From assembly GCA_028752905.1 (NCBI GenBank), contig JAQNBH010000006.1, positions 22,492,311 to 22,556,310 of the forward strand: a stretch of DNA of 64,000 bases, read 5' to 3'. Source of the DNA: Cladorhizidae sp. MBARI D1340-BT2 (Eukaryota; Porifera; Demospongiae; Poecilosclerida; Cladorhizidae). Made by a program: the position numbers and the translations under genes. The notes under the pieces are model-generated. The model ran no database searches, had not been told where the DNA came from, and saw only the letters and a list, made by a program, of their open reading frames with translations. Position 1 is the first letter of the stretch. Each line of letters starts with the position of its first letter. Positions 1-11,217 of the stretch are shown in pieces.

Positions 1-258
1 ATGATTATTGTAGATTCAAATACTCACCAAATGTGAGGAGAGTCCGAACATCAAGAGGAGGGAGATGAATATCAGGTTACGTACAAGAAGGTAAAACATG
101 TAACATTACATCATATTATGCATAATACTAGTACACTTCTAAATTTATTCAAACTTGTACGAATACTCTCAGCTGAACAAAAAAGCTGATTTAAATAAAG
201 TTCTAGTATATTATTATAATGAGATTTTGAATTGCACAGAACTAATTACTCACACAGG

Positions 259-846
259 AACTGGAAAAAAGAAAGAAAATAAAAGTGCAAAACAAGGTTA
301 GTTTTTGTCTGTCGGTATCAATTAGTTACAGAGCAACTTACCCTAAGCAAATTCAAGGATTCTCTTTAACTAAATCTGTTTGTTTTTTAGTCCTAACGGT
401 TCAACAGAAATACTTCAGTCTTCATCAGAAAGAAGAAAGTTTTGTCTCACATCTGGCTAGCTAGTCTGTTCCAGGTATAAAATTGACACAATCGCAGCTG
501 AATTTGCATTTCCAAATTAATGGACAGTTCTAAGGCACTTACACAGGATTACATCCGCACTCAAATCAATACTTAACCTGTGATAGAATCACTCTTACCA
601 AATATAAACATCACCAGTTCGCAATGAGTCAACTGGGAGTTTGTCAGGGATGACCAGTGCATAAAAAAAATTAAAATATATAAAAAATTGTGGTTACCAT
701 GTATAGCTCCATAGATTCTGCAAACTTCATGTTATGGACTTTATATACAGCTCAAAAGATAGGTCTCTCTGTGTGCTCTATGTTGATACTAAAGTATTTT
801 TCATAGATATAACTATAGCCATGTTACAGGAGCTACAAGTGGAAGG
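259..846. other. 588-bp segment deleted from the right arm
   Basis: The right arm joins the base before this segment directly to the base after it. Both junctions in the left arm carry AGG (cacacAGG and ggaAGG), and the right arm keeps one AGG. That is the pattern of a microhomology-mediated deletion in the right arm rather than an insertion here. The segment includes the outer part of a half foldback element. Confidence 0.75.
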
Positions 847-1030
847 ATCCTCAAAAACCTGAATGCCTGATTTTAGTGCGTAAATATCTCCAGATTGCCA
901 AGTGCTAGAGAGTTGAAATTAGCACCAGTGGCTACAGGAAGCCCTACTCTATACAATTACAGTTTTCATTAGGCGCTAAAATGTAAGTACGTAGTCAAGC
1001 GTGCGGGTGGAAAATGAATGAAATTCATAA
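640..1030 (+). repeat. Half copy of the foldback (palindromic) element
   Basis: This region matches one arm of the palindromic elements at 3598-4340 and 57650-58346: a gtggttacca motif, the phrase ctccatagattctg, an aaaagataggtctctctgtg block, the ccagattgccaagtgctagagagttg block and the central aggcgctaaaatgtaagtac block. The second, inverted half is absent, so it cannot fold on itself. Confidence 0.75.
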
Positions 1031-2844
1031 GACTCCCAAGCCATATTAAATTAAGTACCGTGGCTCCTGAGATGATGTAACGACCTATAAATGGTCTATC
1101 CTGCATTCTTTGCAATTGGTTTTATTCAGCAAAGTATATTCAACTATAAAACCATTTGAAGATCAGTTATCATGAAATATGCAATTCTTGTGACAGGCTC
1201 AATGTTGATATCCTTTACGATCCAGTTATACCATCATTGGGACATTGGAAAATGTTTTTGGCAATTTAGAGGACGTGCAGGAGGAGCTGCCTGTGCCACT
1301 AGATCACTTGGGAAAGGTTGCAAATGTCATGATGGAGCAACAAGATACTCGTTAGGAAACTGTGGACAGTTACAGAGAGTTGCAGCTATAAATAGGCCTG
1401 GTTATGCTATTAGAAATTCTTGCCTCAATGTTCTGGGAAATATGTTACACTAATCATGAAGCTTGTTCACATGTTCATAATTGGTGCATGTTTCAAGGAC
1501 TTTGAGAACAGTGCGCTTCATAGCAAGATACCATAACTTAACTTAAGAACATTAGGTAACTAAACATGAGAGGCTTAACAACTACAGTTTAGGAAACTAA
1601 AATATTTTTATAGACAAAAGTGGTACAAGTTAGGCCCCCTAAATGCTACTTAATAGAACGTTCAGGATTTGACAGTCAAGTACATGCACGTGTGTGGGAG
1701 GTGTCTCTTCAATGGGATTGTTATTCCAAGCTCTAGTATGGTGGCTGCTTCGTACCAGCAGCATTAGAACAACATTAGTTATCCCTGCAGCATTAGAGGG
1801 TGGAGTATGTACAGGTGCCTCTTAATACTCTAGCAACTTACAAGAACTGATCTAAAATGGTCTTAAGGCTTTTAAAATCATAACTTAATCAGTTTTGCAA
1901 GCAAGTATAAAGGATGTGAATGGAAAGACCCAAACCTACCTAAAGGAAATGTGGCTAGGGATAAAATTTCTATATATTTTCTAATAGCAACTACAGATAA
2001 TATTTACTTCAGTCCATCTACCTGCAATTTCTATTTGAAGGGTGGTTGCAATTGAAAGGGAGGTTATTATTAAAAAGTCTGGTTTGACAAGAAAAATGCT
2101 GTTACCAATCGCTGATCGCAACCACTGTCCTCGAAGGAATCTTTATGGGCATTCTGCTGTTTTAGCAAGCTGTTTTTCCTACACTAGGCTACTTGTGCCT
2201 ATACCAGTAAACTCTCTCAATAGTTTAGACTTTGAGAAATGAGTTAGTGTCCTTTGATACATTGTTTACAGTCTTCTGCTGATTTGGGCCACGATAGAGC
2301 AAGATCTTTGCAGTGGCATCTGGGATGTAAAACTTGTGAAGGTTTTAACCCCAGAAAGGATAGCATTAACTTTCAAATAGTTCATCCGGGATCCCGTCCC
2401 ACGGACAATGATGGATGACGCAGGGAGAGTGCATTTGAGCTTGATGGGAGCTAAGTGAGCATTCTGATCTCTGTGGGTAATATGATTTAATTAATTTCTG
2501 GCTTACATAAGTATGTTGATAAGGGATCACTAGTTACGGAGAAAAAATGCTGACTTGCTTCCATTGAGATTAGTATGCTACACTTGTTAGTTGACATTTT
2601 TGTCCTTGGATGGGATCCTGTAAACTCTAGTAAAGGTAATGCTACCCTTATTGCTGTCAGAACAGCTAGCTACTACTAATGCCCAACTTTTCCAGGAGAA
2701 ATTTGTAGAGGGTAACTCTTTGCCTCATGATATTTGCTAGCACCTTCAATGCATAACCATACTAGATGCTGATACAGAAATCCAACCAGGAGTGCATTTT
2801 CTTCTAAAGAGAGAAGATATTCTGAGGGATTTCAGGCTAGCATA

Positions 2845-3364
2845 GGTGAATATACAGCTTTCATTGGCTTGCAGAGACAGCAGCAAAGGTAAAGAAGGGA
2901 CAGTTTATGATGGCAATTTTTTGCTTGTCAATCAGTTTTATTCATTTCTATATTTTTATCGCTTCCTCCACCCACTCCCACAAACTAGAACAAGAAATAA
3001 AGTTTAATGTAATAATGCTGTAATCATCTGCACAGGTCCAGTTAAAAATCTGGTTTTTAGCACGTTTTATGATGAATGTCCCAATTTGAAGATATCAGCT
3101 TAAAGGTGAATATACAGCTTTCATTGGCTTGCAGAGACAGCAGCAAAGGTAAGGAAGGGACAGTTTATGATGGCAATTTTTTGCTTGTCAATCAGTTTTA
3201 TTCATTTCTATATTTTTATCGCTTCCTCCACCCACTCCCACAAACTAGAACAAGAAATAAAGTTTAATGTAATAATGCTGTAATCATCTGCACAGGTCCA
3301 GTTAAAAATCTGGTTTTTAGCACGTTTTATGATGAATGTCCCAATTTGAAGATATCAGCTTAAA
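2845..3364 (+). repeat. 260-bp tandem duplication, two units
   Basis: Units 2845-3104 and 3105-3364 are almost identical; one visible difference is aaagaaggg versus aaggaaggg. Both begin with ggtgaatatacagctttcat and end in gatatcagcttaaa. The right arm carries the sequence once, so the duplication happened after the arms formed or was lost from the other arm. Confidence 0.92.
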
Positions 3365-3597
3365 AAGGTGAATCAGTTAATGAAATAATATGGTATTACA
3401 TTAAAAAATTAAAGCTTCTTTCTCCATCATAACACATAACAGATGGTGTTACACGGCACATAGACAGGGTTACATGTATATCCTTACAAAATATTACCCA
3501 ATGATTTGACTATGTTTCACAACACTTAACCTGTGATAGAATCATTCCTACAAAATATAAACATTATTGATCAGTTAGCAAGTAGTCAACTGTGAGT

Positions 3598-4340
3598 TTG
3601 TTAGGGGTGCAGGTGCATATAAAAACAAACTTGTGGTTACCACTTTATAGCGCCATAGATTCTGTAAACTTCATTATGGACTTGATATATAGCTCAAAAG
3701 ATTGGTCTCTCCATATGCTCGCTTTGATACTAAAATATTTTTCATATAATAACTATAGGCAGGTTACTGGAACTAAAGTAGAGGGAGCCTCAAAACCTGT
3801 ATGCCTGATTTTGCCACATAAATATCTCCAGATTGCCAAGTGTTAGAGAGTTGAAATTAGCATCAGTGGCTAGAGAAAGCCCTACTCTATTTTTGATTAG
3901 GCGCTAAAATGTAAGTACTGGTCATGCAAGCGCACAGGTGGAAAATGAATTTTATGGAATTTTAACAAAATTCCTTTTACAACCGAGCATTTGACCACGT
4001 ACTTACATTTTAGCGCCTCATCAAAACGCTTATTGCATAGAGTAGAGCTTCTTCTAGTCACTGGTTTTAATTTCAACTCTCTAGCACTTGGCAATATGGA
4101 GATATCTATGCGGCAAAATCAGGCATTCAGGTTTTAGGATCCCTCCACTTTAGTTCCAGTAACTTGGCTATAGTTATACGCATGAAAAATATAGTATTGA
4201 AATAAAGCACACAGAGAGCGCTATCTTTTGAGCTATATATCAAGTACATACCATGAAGTTTACAGAATCTATGGAGCTATAAAGTGGTACCCCACTTGTT
4301 TTTGTTTTTTATTATAAAATGACCTGTCTCCCCCAAAATT
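3598..4340. mobile_element. Foldback MITE-like palindromic element, copy 1
   Basis: Two arms of about 330-350 bp are reverse complements around a short centre near 3960. The left arm runs ttaggggtgcaggtgcat...gtggttaccacttt...aggcgctaaaatgtaagtac; the right arm returns through gtacttacattttagcgcc to aaagtggtaccccac and gtctcccccaaaa. No transposase is encoded, so it would depend on one supplied in trans. Related copies are at 25531-26278 and 57650-58346, with a half copy at 640-1030. Target duplications are not clear by eye. The short open frames inside are by-products of the palindrome. Confidence 0.85.
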
Positions 4341-4787
4341 AATCATTTACTATACTAGCAAGACCTCCACTCAGAACCAGTTGGGCAAGGGGGTCGCTCT
4401 CAAATCAAGTTAGTAGAAGCCTTCAACAGTGTGATGCAGTAGACAACTAGCTCCACAGATGTGGCAAGAGGAACAGGGATGCTATATGAGGTTGGGTAGA
4501 ATCAATCATGGAGAGGAGGGCAAACAGTAAACTACTCACAATCACTAGCATTGTGTACATATGCACAATCATGCACTTTGCTACAGATCACCAGTTACAT
4601 CACCTCCATAACCGCAGGCAGCTGTAACAAGCAACCAGGGGTAAAGGTCAGCCAACTGGTATAAGTAAGCAGTGTATAGACCTACATGCTTGTAAGTAAC
4701 TGTCCACTGGGGTCTACTTTTAAGTACTATTCAGGGCTGCATTTATGATTGAGTTGAGGGGGGAGGGAGGGGGCACATATTTAACAA

Positions 4788-5459
4788 CACTATACAATAA
4801 TAGAATACCGGTATCTCAAGATCTCAAGAGGGGTTGAGGATCAGCAGTTTACCTTTGCATATGCATGCCTGAATGTGCTACAACCTGTTACTATGATAAT
4901 TAATAAACCAGAGACCAGACAAAGGGCTCTTAGCTCAACTGGTTATGGACACCACATTCCAGCTATTATATCTAATGATTCTAGGGGGGTAAAGAAATCT
5001 TTGACCCAAAAATCAACCTCATAGTTGGTTGCATTCTGGAGTTATTGCAGTCCTGTCAAAATCAGGTGTAAAGTCCCCCACTACTTTAAGGACCATTTTA
5101 CGTTTAGTATTTCTCTAATCTTGTGAAGTGCTTGTAGACGTACTTGGTTGTTGCAAATTACCACTTATTATCACCTATCAAGTTATAGTACTAGTTCTTT
5201 TCTGGCGTACCAAATGCAAGAAACCTTCACCTTACCAGCTGTAGAAAGCGTGGACTATGCAACAATAAAATGTTATGCTCTATGATAGTCATATCTGGCG
5301 CTGTCACATAATGATATTGGGATAAAACTGCTATATCTTCAGCAAAAAAGTCAGTAAAATAGCGAACATAATTTTTTCTTTCTTCTTGGCAAGTACCCCC
5401 AGTAATGGATGACCAGCATTAGAACTTTCAGATGAAAATTAACCCACTGTTCCTCAACA
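4788..5459. other. No gene seen
   Basis: This is the inner flank of the left arm. It is AT-rich with no reading frame of note and no recognised repeat. The first 50 bases are weakly similar to the inner flank of the right arm, so the original arm may have been slightly longer. Confidence 0.6.
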
Positions 5460-5965
5460 TGTATAAGGCATGGTCCATTATATTAGTAAGGTGTGGTCAC
5501 TAGAGGGTGTTGTGCCACTCCTTTACATGTTTAAAGGCTTGGCTGCATAAGGTGAGGCCTATTGCTCTTCCGTAAGGCAAGGTTGTATGACGTAAGACTT
5601 CTTGCCCTTCTAAAGGTCATGATGGCATGTCATGCTTGCATAAGGCATGAGTCCCAGCCCTTTCATTAATAGTTTACAAGTACGGGGTGTGGCCTCCTAC
5701 CTTTCTTTAGATGCTGCTCCTCCTTACTCTATATGACATATGTTTGCATGGAGTGTGGACAACTTCCCTTCAATGCATGTATAATGCATGGGGTGAGCTG
5801 CCTGCCCTACCCATACATGTAGCTATAAAGAATGGTTGCATGTGGTGTCGACTCCTCACCTTCCTTCTCATATATAATGCATGGCTGCATGTGCTGTGGT
5901 CTCATGCCCGTCCTTCACATGTGTAAGGCATGTGTGCATGGGATGTGGCCTCCTGCCCTACTTTT
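5460..5965 (+). repeat. Diverged minisatellite, unit about 57 bp
   Basis: Degenerate units share the pattern acatgtataaggcatggctgcatg followed by gtgtggcctcctgcccttc. About eight or nine units are recognisable, with many substitutions and small indels. The 71-residue frame at 5711-5926 arises from the repeat and is not a credible gene. Confidence 0.75.
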
Positions 5966-7719
5966 ACAGAGTAGGGTTTGCTCTAGTCCCAGATAAATAC
6001 TTCAATGGGCTATCACTTTCCATCAGGGTCAACAATTAGGTCCAGTTCAAGTAGATGTACTCCCACTTTGGTTGCATGTAACTTTGGCGGAGCTATAACT
6101 ATGCAATATTTTTAATATTAAAATATAATACACTTAAAGATTAACCATTGGAGCTCTCTATAATAGTCCATACAATGAAGTGTACATAATCTATGCAGCT
6201 CCAAAACTCACACCCACAAGGTGCTTCTAATATATTATTTAGAAACCTCCTCACATGAGCATAAGTTCATTTTAAAAATTAATAAAAATGGGATTCAATC
6301 TGTAGTGTTTGTGGAGCTCTATTAATCAGAGTTGTTATAACTATTCAAGACTAAGCGATGTACTGTAAAATGAGTTTCATGTGTGTGGGAATCCACTTCA
6401 CATTCCAACCTGCAGTTCCAAAAACTACATTAAAAAATTCAATCAGAAAACATACAGCACTGGCTGCATTTTCATATATAAACCAGGACCATTGCTTGAT
6501 TTGTGAGCATAGATATGGTACATACACATAAAAGCAACATATTCAGACTGTTCTTCACCATACTATATAGTATATATTGTACTATTCTTCTTTGAACAGA
6601 AATGGCAATGTTATGTTCCCAGGGGGGAAAACCTGATGCTGGGTCCTTATGCTCTCTGCTAGAGAGAAACTGGCAACAATTCTCTATAACACCAGGCACA
6701 CAGGGAGAGGGGGATGATGTTATGGGTATTTTACTTCAAATTCTTCAAATTCTTGTATGAACATGAATTAGGCAAGTTTTCCTTCACAGATTTCCTGTGC
6801 GCCTTAACCCCCCCTCAATTCCACTGGTTGAGCCACTGGAGGATGGATCGGAGTATCTGTAGGTGCGATTAAGCGACTAGAGGATGGGGTGGGGGGGGAG
6901 GAACAATCTAGGATGTGGTTCATCATGAGGGTGTGGTTTATCTAATGCTCAATAGAGAGGGAGTGGCTGGTGGTGAAGGTGTTGTTTGCAAATTTGAATA
7001 ACGACACGTTGCAAAACAGATAGTTGCTTCGCATTGAGTGTTTATGCTCTATAAACAGCCACATACAGCCGATAAATCAATTTACAATAAATTATACCCC
7101 ATTACTAAGTACACCTGTTTTTAGGGATAATCACTGAATATTGCAAAGTGGTCTTTCTAGGAGATTATTTTAATAGTCATCTTCTGCAAATATTTCACAC
7201 TTCAAACCCTTCACCCCTCCCCCTAACTCCCGTGCTAAGTACATATTTTTATAAGTGGACACTAGAAAATCCCACAGGCTAATCTTCTCTTCAGCTTTCT
7301 TCTCCACCACCTAGAAAAAATGCCTTACGTTGAACAGCTTCCTGTCAATCTTGCAGGAATCCCTTACACAACATGACTCTCTCCCGACACAATATATGAG
7401 AAGACCATTGGTGGAATGGACCGACTTACAAGCTGCCTAAATGAATGGCTGCTAATCCTTGGAGCATAAAACATGTGAATTATCTGCATTTGGAAGAATA
7501 GGCAAAAGAGGGACCCTGAAAGATCAAGTTGTCCCTAGAGTATTGCTAGGCCAACTAACAAATGTTGAAGATGCCATTTGATGTTATCACTATGTAATAC
7601 TTCATATCAAAAAGTTTTTTCAATAATGAAAGTCCACTAGCACAATAAACACTTCATGCCCTATTGTATGTGGACTATAAATAACTTTTGTGATGAACTG
7701 TCATCCCTCGCTCAGTATT
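5966..7719. other. No gene seen; possible diverged foldback fragment at about 6060-6240
   Basis: The interval is AT-rich with purine-rich and pyrimidine-rich patches and no domain-bearing frame. The piece at 6060-6240 resembles part of a foldback arm (ggagctataacta, atagtccatacaatgaag, tctatgcagctcc), but it is diverged and the assignment is tentative. Confidence 0.45.
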
Positions 7720-8057
7720 GCATATATGTTCTTCACATGAGGAATAAGTAGCGTACATATATTTGTCCTGCATGTGTGTTATTATAAGGAGCGAACAATA
7801 CGCTTTGTATACATGAACTGCATGTATGTTCATTGCATGCAGCAATAAGTGGCCTCCTTTCTTATACTGCATGTATGCTCATCACATGGATCAATGAGAT
7901 GCCTCCGTATAATTGTACTGAATGTATGTTCGTTAAATGGACCAATGAGTGGCTTCTGTATGCATGAACTGCTTGTATGTTAATTAACTGGAGCAATGGT
8001 GGGTCTTCGTATAATAATTCTGCATGTATGTTCTTTATTTAGAGCAATGATTGTGTG
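7720..8057 (+). repeat. Diverged minisatellite, unit about 62 bp
   Basis: Units share the pattern ctgcatgtatgttcattgcatg followed by gagcaatgagtggcctcc and a tataattgtactg spacer; five or six are visible. The array runs directly into the 32-bp minisatellite that follows. Confidence 0.7.
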
Positions 8058-8575
8058 TCCCAGGTGGGTACACTAGTCATGTAGTACCTGGTGGCTTGGA
8101 TACACTGGTCATGTAGTAGTACCAGGTGGCTTTGATACACTAGTGAAGTAGTGCCAGGTGGCTTGGATACACTGGTCATGTAGTACCAGGTGGATTGGAT
8201 ACACTGGTCATGTAGTACCAGGTGGCTTGGATATACTGGTCATGTAGTACCAGGTGGCTTGGATACACTAGTCAGGTAGTACCAAGGTGGCTTGGATACA
8301 CTGGTCATGTAGTACCAGGTGGTTTGGATACACTGGCCATGTAGTACCAGGTGGCTTGGATACACTAGTCATGTAGTACCAGACTCAGGTAGCTTGGATA
8401 CACTGGTCATGTAGTACCAAGTGGCTTGGATACACTGGTCATGTAGTACCAGGTGGCTTGGATACACTGATCATTTAGTAAGTACCAGGTGGCTTGGATA
8501 CGCTGGTCATGTAGTACCAGGTGGCTTGGATACACTGGTCATGTAGTACCAAGTGGCTTGGATACACTGGTCATG
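8058..8575 (+). repeat. 32-bp minisatellite, left part
   Basis: Tandem units of ggatacactggtcatgtagt plus accaggtggctt, about 32 bp each, with roughly 15 units here. The array stops abruptly at the end of the gypsy LTR (8576) and resumes at 14323, so one array was split by the insertion. It gives open frames on both strands that should not be read as genes. Confidence 0.95.
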
Positions 8576-9232
8576 TGTCATGAAAAACCAACCTTCTCCC
8601 AGTGTACGGACACTTTAGCTGGCTGAGCAGATCCCTGGTCTTCATGCGATGCCTGATCTTTGATTCCCAGTCTGTCCTACTGGCAATCCTCAGAACAAGC
8701 CAAACTCAGCAACTCTCAACAGAATTGCTGGATTCCCAAATATAACTACAGATAGTTATATTATAATTATGAGATGCATAAATACACCAGCCATGACAAG
8801 ATAACACAACACAATATCAACCACAATAACAAAGGTTCAGAGGGTTCTTATCTAACAGTTCTTAATTGCTGGTTGCAGCAGTCTCTGGCAATATTAAGCT
8901 ATCTGCTAACTACTCCCTAGCTGTTTCTTATATACTGTTCAAACTACTACTATGTTTGATGACATCAGGTCATCATGGCACCGACCCTTGGCGACCAATC
9001 CAATGTCTTGTCTTATCAGGTGAGGGGTGTGTAGATCTTTCCTCAGGCAGGTGGACTACATCCTTTATAGTGTCTGGTGGTGAGGTCCTTCGTCTGTTCT
9101 CACACTCGCTACCATGGTTTCCACACATCTGGTGTACGGCTTGACCACTATGTTCTTTGGCAACAACAGCTGCTGGTTTGGCTTCATCCCGGGCTGTTGT
9201 GAACTCAGTCAGGGAGATAGAATTTCCTGACA
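8576..9232 (-). repeat. 3' LTR of gypsy element 1
   Basis: This 657-bp segment matches 12721-14322 once the inserted hAT element is removed from the latter. Shared landmarks are tgtcatgaaaaacca, the block tgctggattcccaaatataa, ggcgaccaatccaatgtctt and the terminal gagatagaatttcctgaca. Short frames inside it on either strand are not genes. Confidence 0.92.
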
Positions 9233-10215
9233 TTCCCTCTTCCTCGGCTCGATACCCGTCTCGACTTAGGCCATCGGTGTTGGCATTGGCGGAACCCGAC
9301 CAGTGGGAGATGGTGAAATCGTAGTCTTGTAGGTCAAGCACCCAACGAGTGAGTCAGCCATGTCTGTCTTTGATATTGGCTAGGTGAGCCAGGGGGTTGT
9401 GGTCAGTTTCAATGGTAAATGTAGTTCCCTCCAATTAGACCCTGAAATGTTTAATTCCTGCCACGATGGCAAGAGCTTCCCGTTCTATCGTGGAATATCT
9501 CTGTTCTCTGGGTAGAAGTTTTCAGGAATTGAATTCCACCGGATGCTCGTCACCCTTGAGGCCGATTTGGCTGAGTACAAATCCCAGCTGATGCATCCAT
9601 CTGTAAGATAAAAGGTCTTTCCAGATTGGGGATAATAATACATGGTGATTAGTAATTGCGGCTTTTAGAGATTTGAAAGCTACTTCACAAGAACTACTCC
9701 ACACAATCTTATTACTCCGATTCTTTTTGGTTAAGTCTGTTAAAGGAGATGCTATTTCGGAGAAGTTGGGTATAAACCTTTGGCAGTAACCGGCTAATCC
9801 TAAAAAGGCTCTCATTTGCTTCTTAGTCCGAGGGGGTGAATAAGTACAAATGGCCTCAACCTTGCAAGACAATGGTCTAACTTGTCCTCCCACCCACTAA
9901 ATGTCCCAAATATTCACAATGGCTCACACCAAAGTTACATTTCTCTTGTTTTATTGCGAGACCTGCTTCTCTCATTCTGCCTAAAACTACTGACACATGT
10001 TGTAAATGGTCTTTCCAGTTCTGACTATAAATGACAATGTCATCTAGGTATGTGGCAGGAAAGGTTTCCAGCCCGGACAAGATGTGGTCCATTAACCTTA
10101 GAAAGGTGGAGGGGGCCGAAACCAAACCAAAGGGCATAGTCATAAATTGATACTTCCCATAGGGAGTAATAAAGGCAGTCTTCTCTCTACTACTACTCCC
10201 CATGGGGACCTGATA
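9233..10215 (-). pseudogene. Reverse transcriptase and RNase H of gypsy element 1, broken
   Basis: Reading the minus strand, the sequence enters reverse transcriptase at a DLTKGYYQ motif, continues through EKTAFITPYG and MPFGLVSAPSTF, and reaches the catalytic YLDD at about 10040 (ATYLDDIVIYS). A frame change near 9880 leads to the connection region (AFLGLAGYCQRFIPNF) and RNase H, with the tail motif ANTDGLSRDG near 9280, just before the LTR. The fingers region before DLTKGYYQ is missing. In life this part would make cDNA from the element RNA in the particle. At least two frameshifts and stops in the RNase H stretch make it non-functional. Confidence 0.9.
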
Positions 10216-10563
10216 GTAACCCCTTGGTTAAGTCAAGGGTGGTTAAGCTGGCCATTTAGTAGTGTAGTCCATAGCTATGAGTACGTATTTGTGTCCACCA
10301 GAAGTTCTTAAGGGGTCCAAATATGTCCATAGCTATGCGAGTAAGGTTTGATCAATAATAGGTAATGGGTGAAGGGGTGCCTTAGATCCTACAGCTTTTT
10401 GGCAGATGGGACAAGACAGACACAGCTCATGCACATCTCTGGCCAGACCTGGGCAATCCATCCTACCTCTGATAAGCTGGATGGTTCTTTCCCTGCCAAA
10501 GTGACCTGCTGCTACAGAGGAGTGAGCTAACCTCATTACCTTGGCCCTGGGCACCATAATCAA
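10215..10563 (-). pseudogene. Integrase N-terminal zinc finger and start of catalytic core, gypsy element 1
   Basis: The minus-strand reading shows the HHCC zinc-binding pattern of retroviral-type integrases (HSSVAAGHFGRERT, then CLSCPICQ). It continues through LHPLPIIDQ into the start of the core, where GHKYVLIAMDYTTKWP includes the strand after the first catalytic Asp. The sequence then jumps to the reverse transcriptase motif DLTKGYYQ. So most of the core, including the remaining acidic residues, and the fingers of reverse transcriptase are deleted. Because integrase lies upstream of reverse transcriptase, deletion of a normal gypsy order cannot give this arrangement; the ancestral order must already have been protease-integrase-reverse transcriptase. 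Confidence 0.85.
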
Positions 10564-10581
10564 GTTATTTCCTAATTCTTG

Positions 10582-11154
10582 CTAGGGCTTCCTTACTAAT
10601 AACCCATCCTTCCAAAAATACACACTGTCTTTTTGGTTCACTTTTTCCCTTGCGGTCCTTAGGGTAGGATCTTGTTTCTGTTCCTCATGAAAATCTTCCG
10701 GGGAGATGGTGTCCAAGTCTCCGGGCTCTGCTGCTTCGGGTGATGGGGGAGTCACTAGGTCGTCCTTTGGAGGTCTTTCTGGCTTGCCTAGGCTCTCTCC
10801 TGTTTCATCTGGTGCTGGTGGGGGAGGGGTCTCTAGCTCGTCTGTAGGAGGTATTTCCGGCTCGGCTAGGCTCACACTTTACTCATCCATTTCACTGTCA
10901 TTGTCATCAGGTAGTACTGGTTGTATGATGGGCTCATCCTCATCGAGTTGTCGGGCCTCGGCTTGCTCTTCTAGGGTCCGAAGCTTGCTTTGGATCCTTG
11001 TGGTTGCCAGGCCCAGCTCAGGGGTAGGGAGAGTAGGAGGGACAAGGTCCCTCTTCCCGGCGTCTGTATCCAGAGCTTCCCGGAGGTATGTCTTAAATAA
11101 GGGAATATCATGCCCCATCAACATATCACACATAAGGTGCTCGGATACACCCAC
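10582..11154 (-). pseudogene. Protease end and acidic/proline linker of gypsy element 1
   Basis: The first part (11154-10879) continues the aspartic protease fold with CDMLMGHDIPLF, the usual late protease motif. It is followed by a highly charged stretch and then a repeated proline/glutamate linker (ETPPPPAPDE and similar, 10875-10700). Gypsy elements with this order commonly carry such a linker between protease and the integrase zinc finger. A stop separates the two parts. The long plus-strand frame over this region is a serine-rich shadow. Confidence 0.75.
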
Positions 11155-11217
11155 TGCTAATACTACCTTCTCATGTCCGTCTACCTGAAGGGTTATCTTG
11201 GCTGCTGGGAAATGGGT

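Larger units (their letters stand above)
1..4787 (+). repeat. Left arm of a giant inverted repeat
   Basis: This stretch is repeated in reverse complement at 25083-28829. The outermost bases (starting tgattattgtagattcaaa) match the complement of the bases ending at 28829, and the innermost match ends near tttaacaa at about 4787. By eye the arms differ at only a few percent of positions, apart from two large length differences: a 588-bp segment here (259-846) missing from the right arm, and a 260-bp tandem duplication here (2845-3364) that is single in the right arm. The arm contains one palindromic foldback element and one half copy. No convincing intact gene is visible; the 93-residue reading frame at 1172-1453 also occurs in the right arm and has no recognisable domain. 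The arm may extend beyond the window start. Confidence 0.9.

Noticed and set aside
1172..1453. 93-residue frame in the left arm, duplicated in the right arm
   Set aside because: Its duplication follows from the inverted repeat. It has no recognisable domain, and a diverged copy at 39720 does not preserve the frame, so it is not reported as a gene.
10706..11188. 160-residue plus-strand Ser/Gly-rich frame
   Set aside because: It is antisense to the acidic/proline linker and protease end of gypsy element 1 on the minus strand, which shows family motifs.
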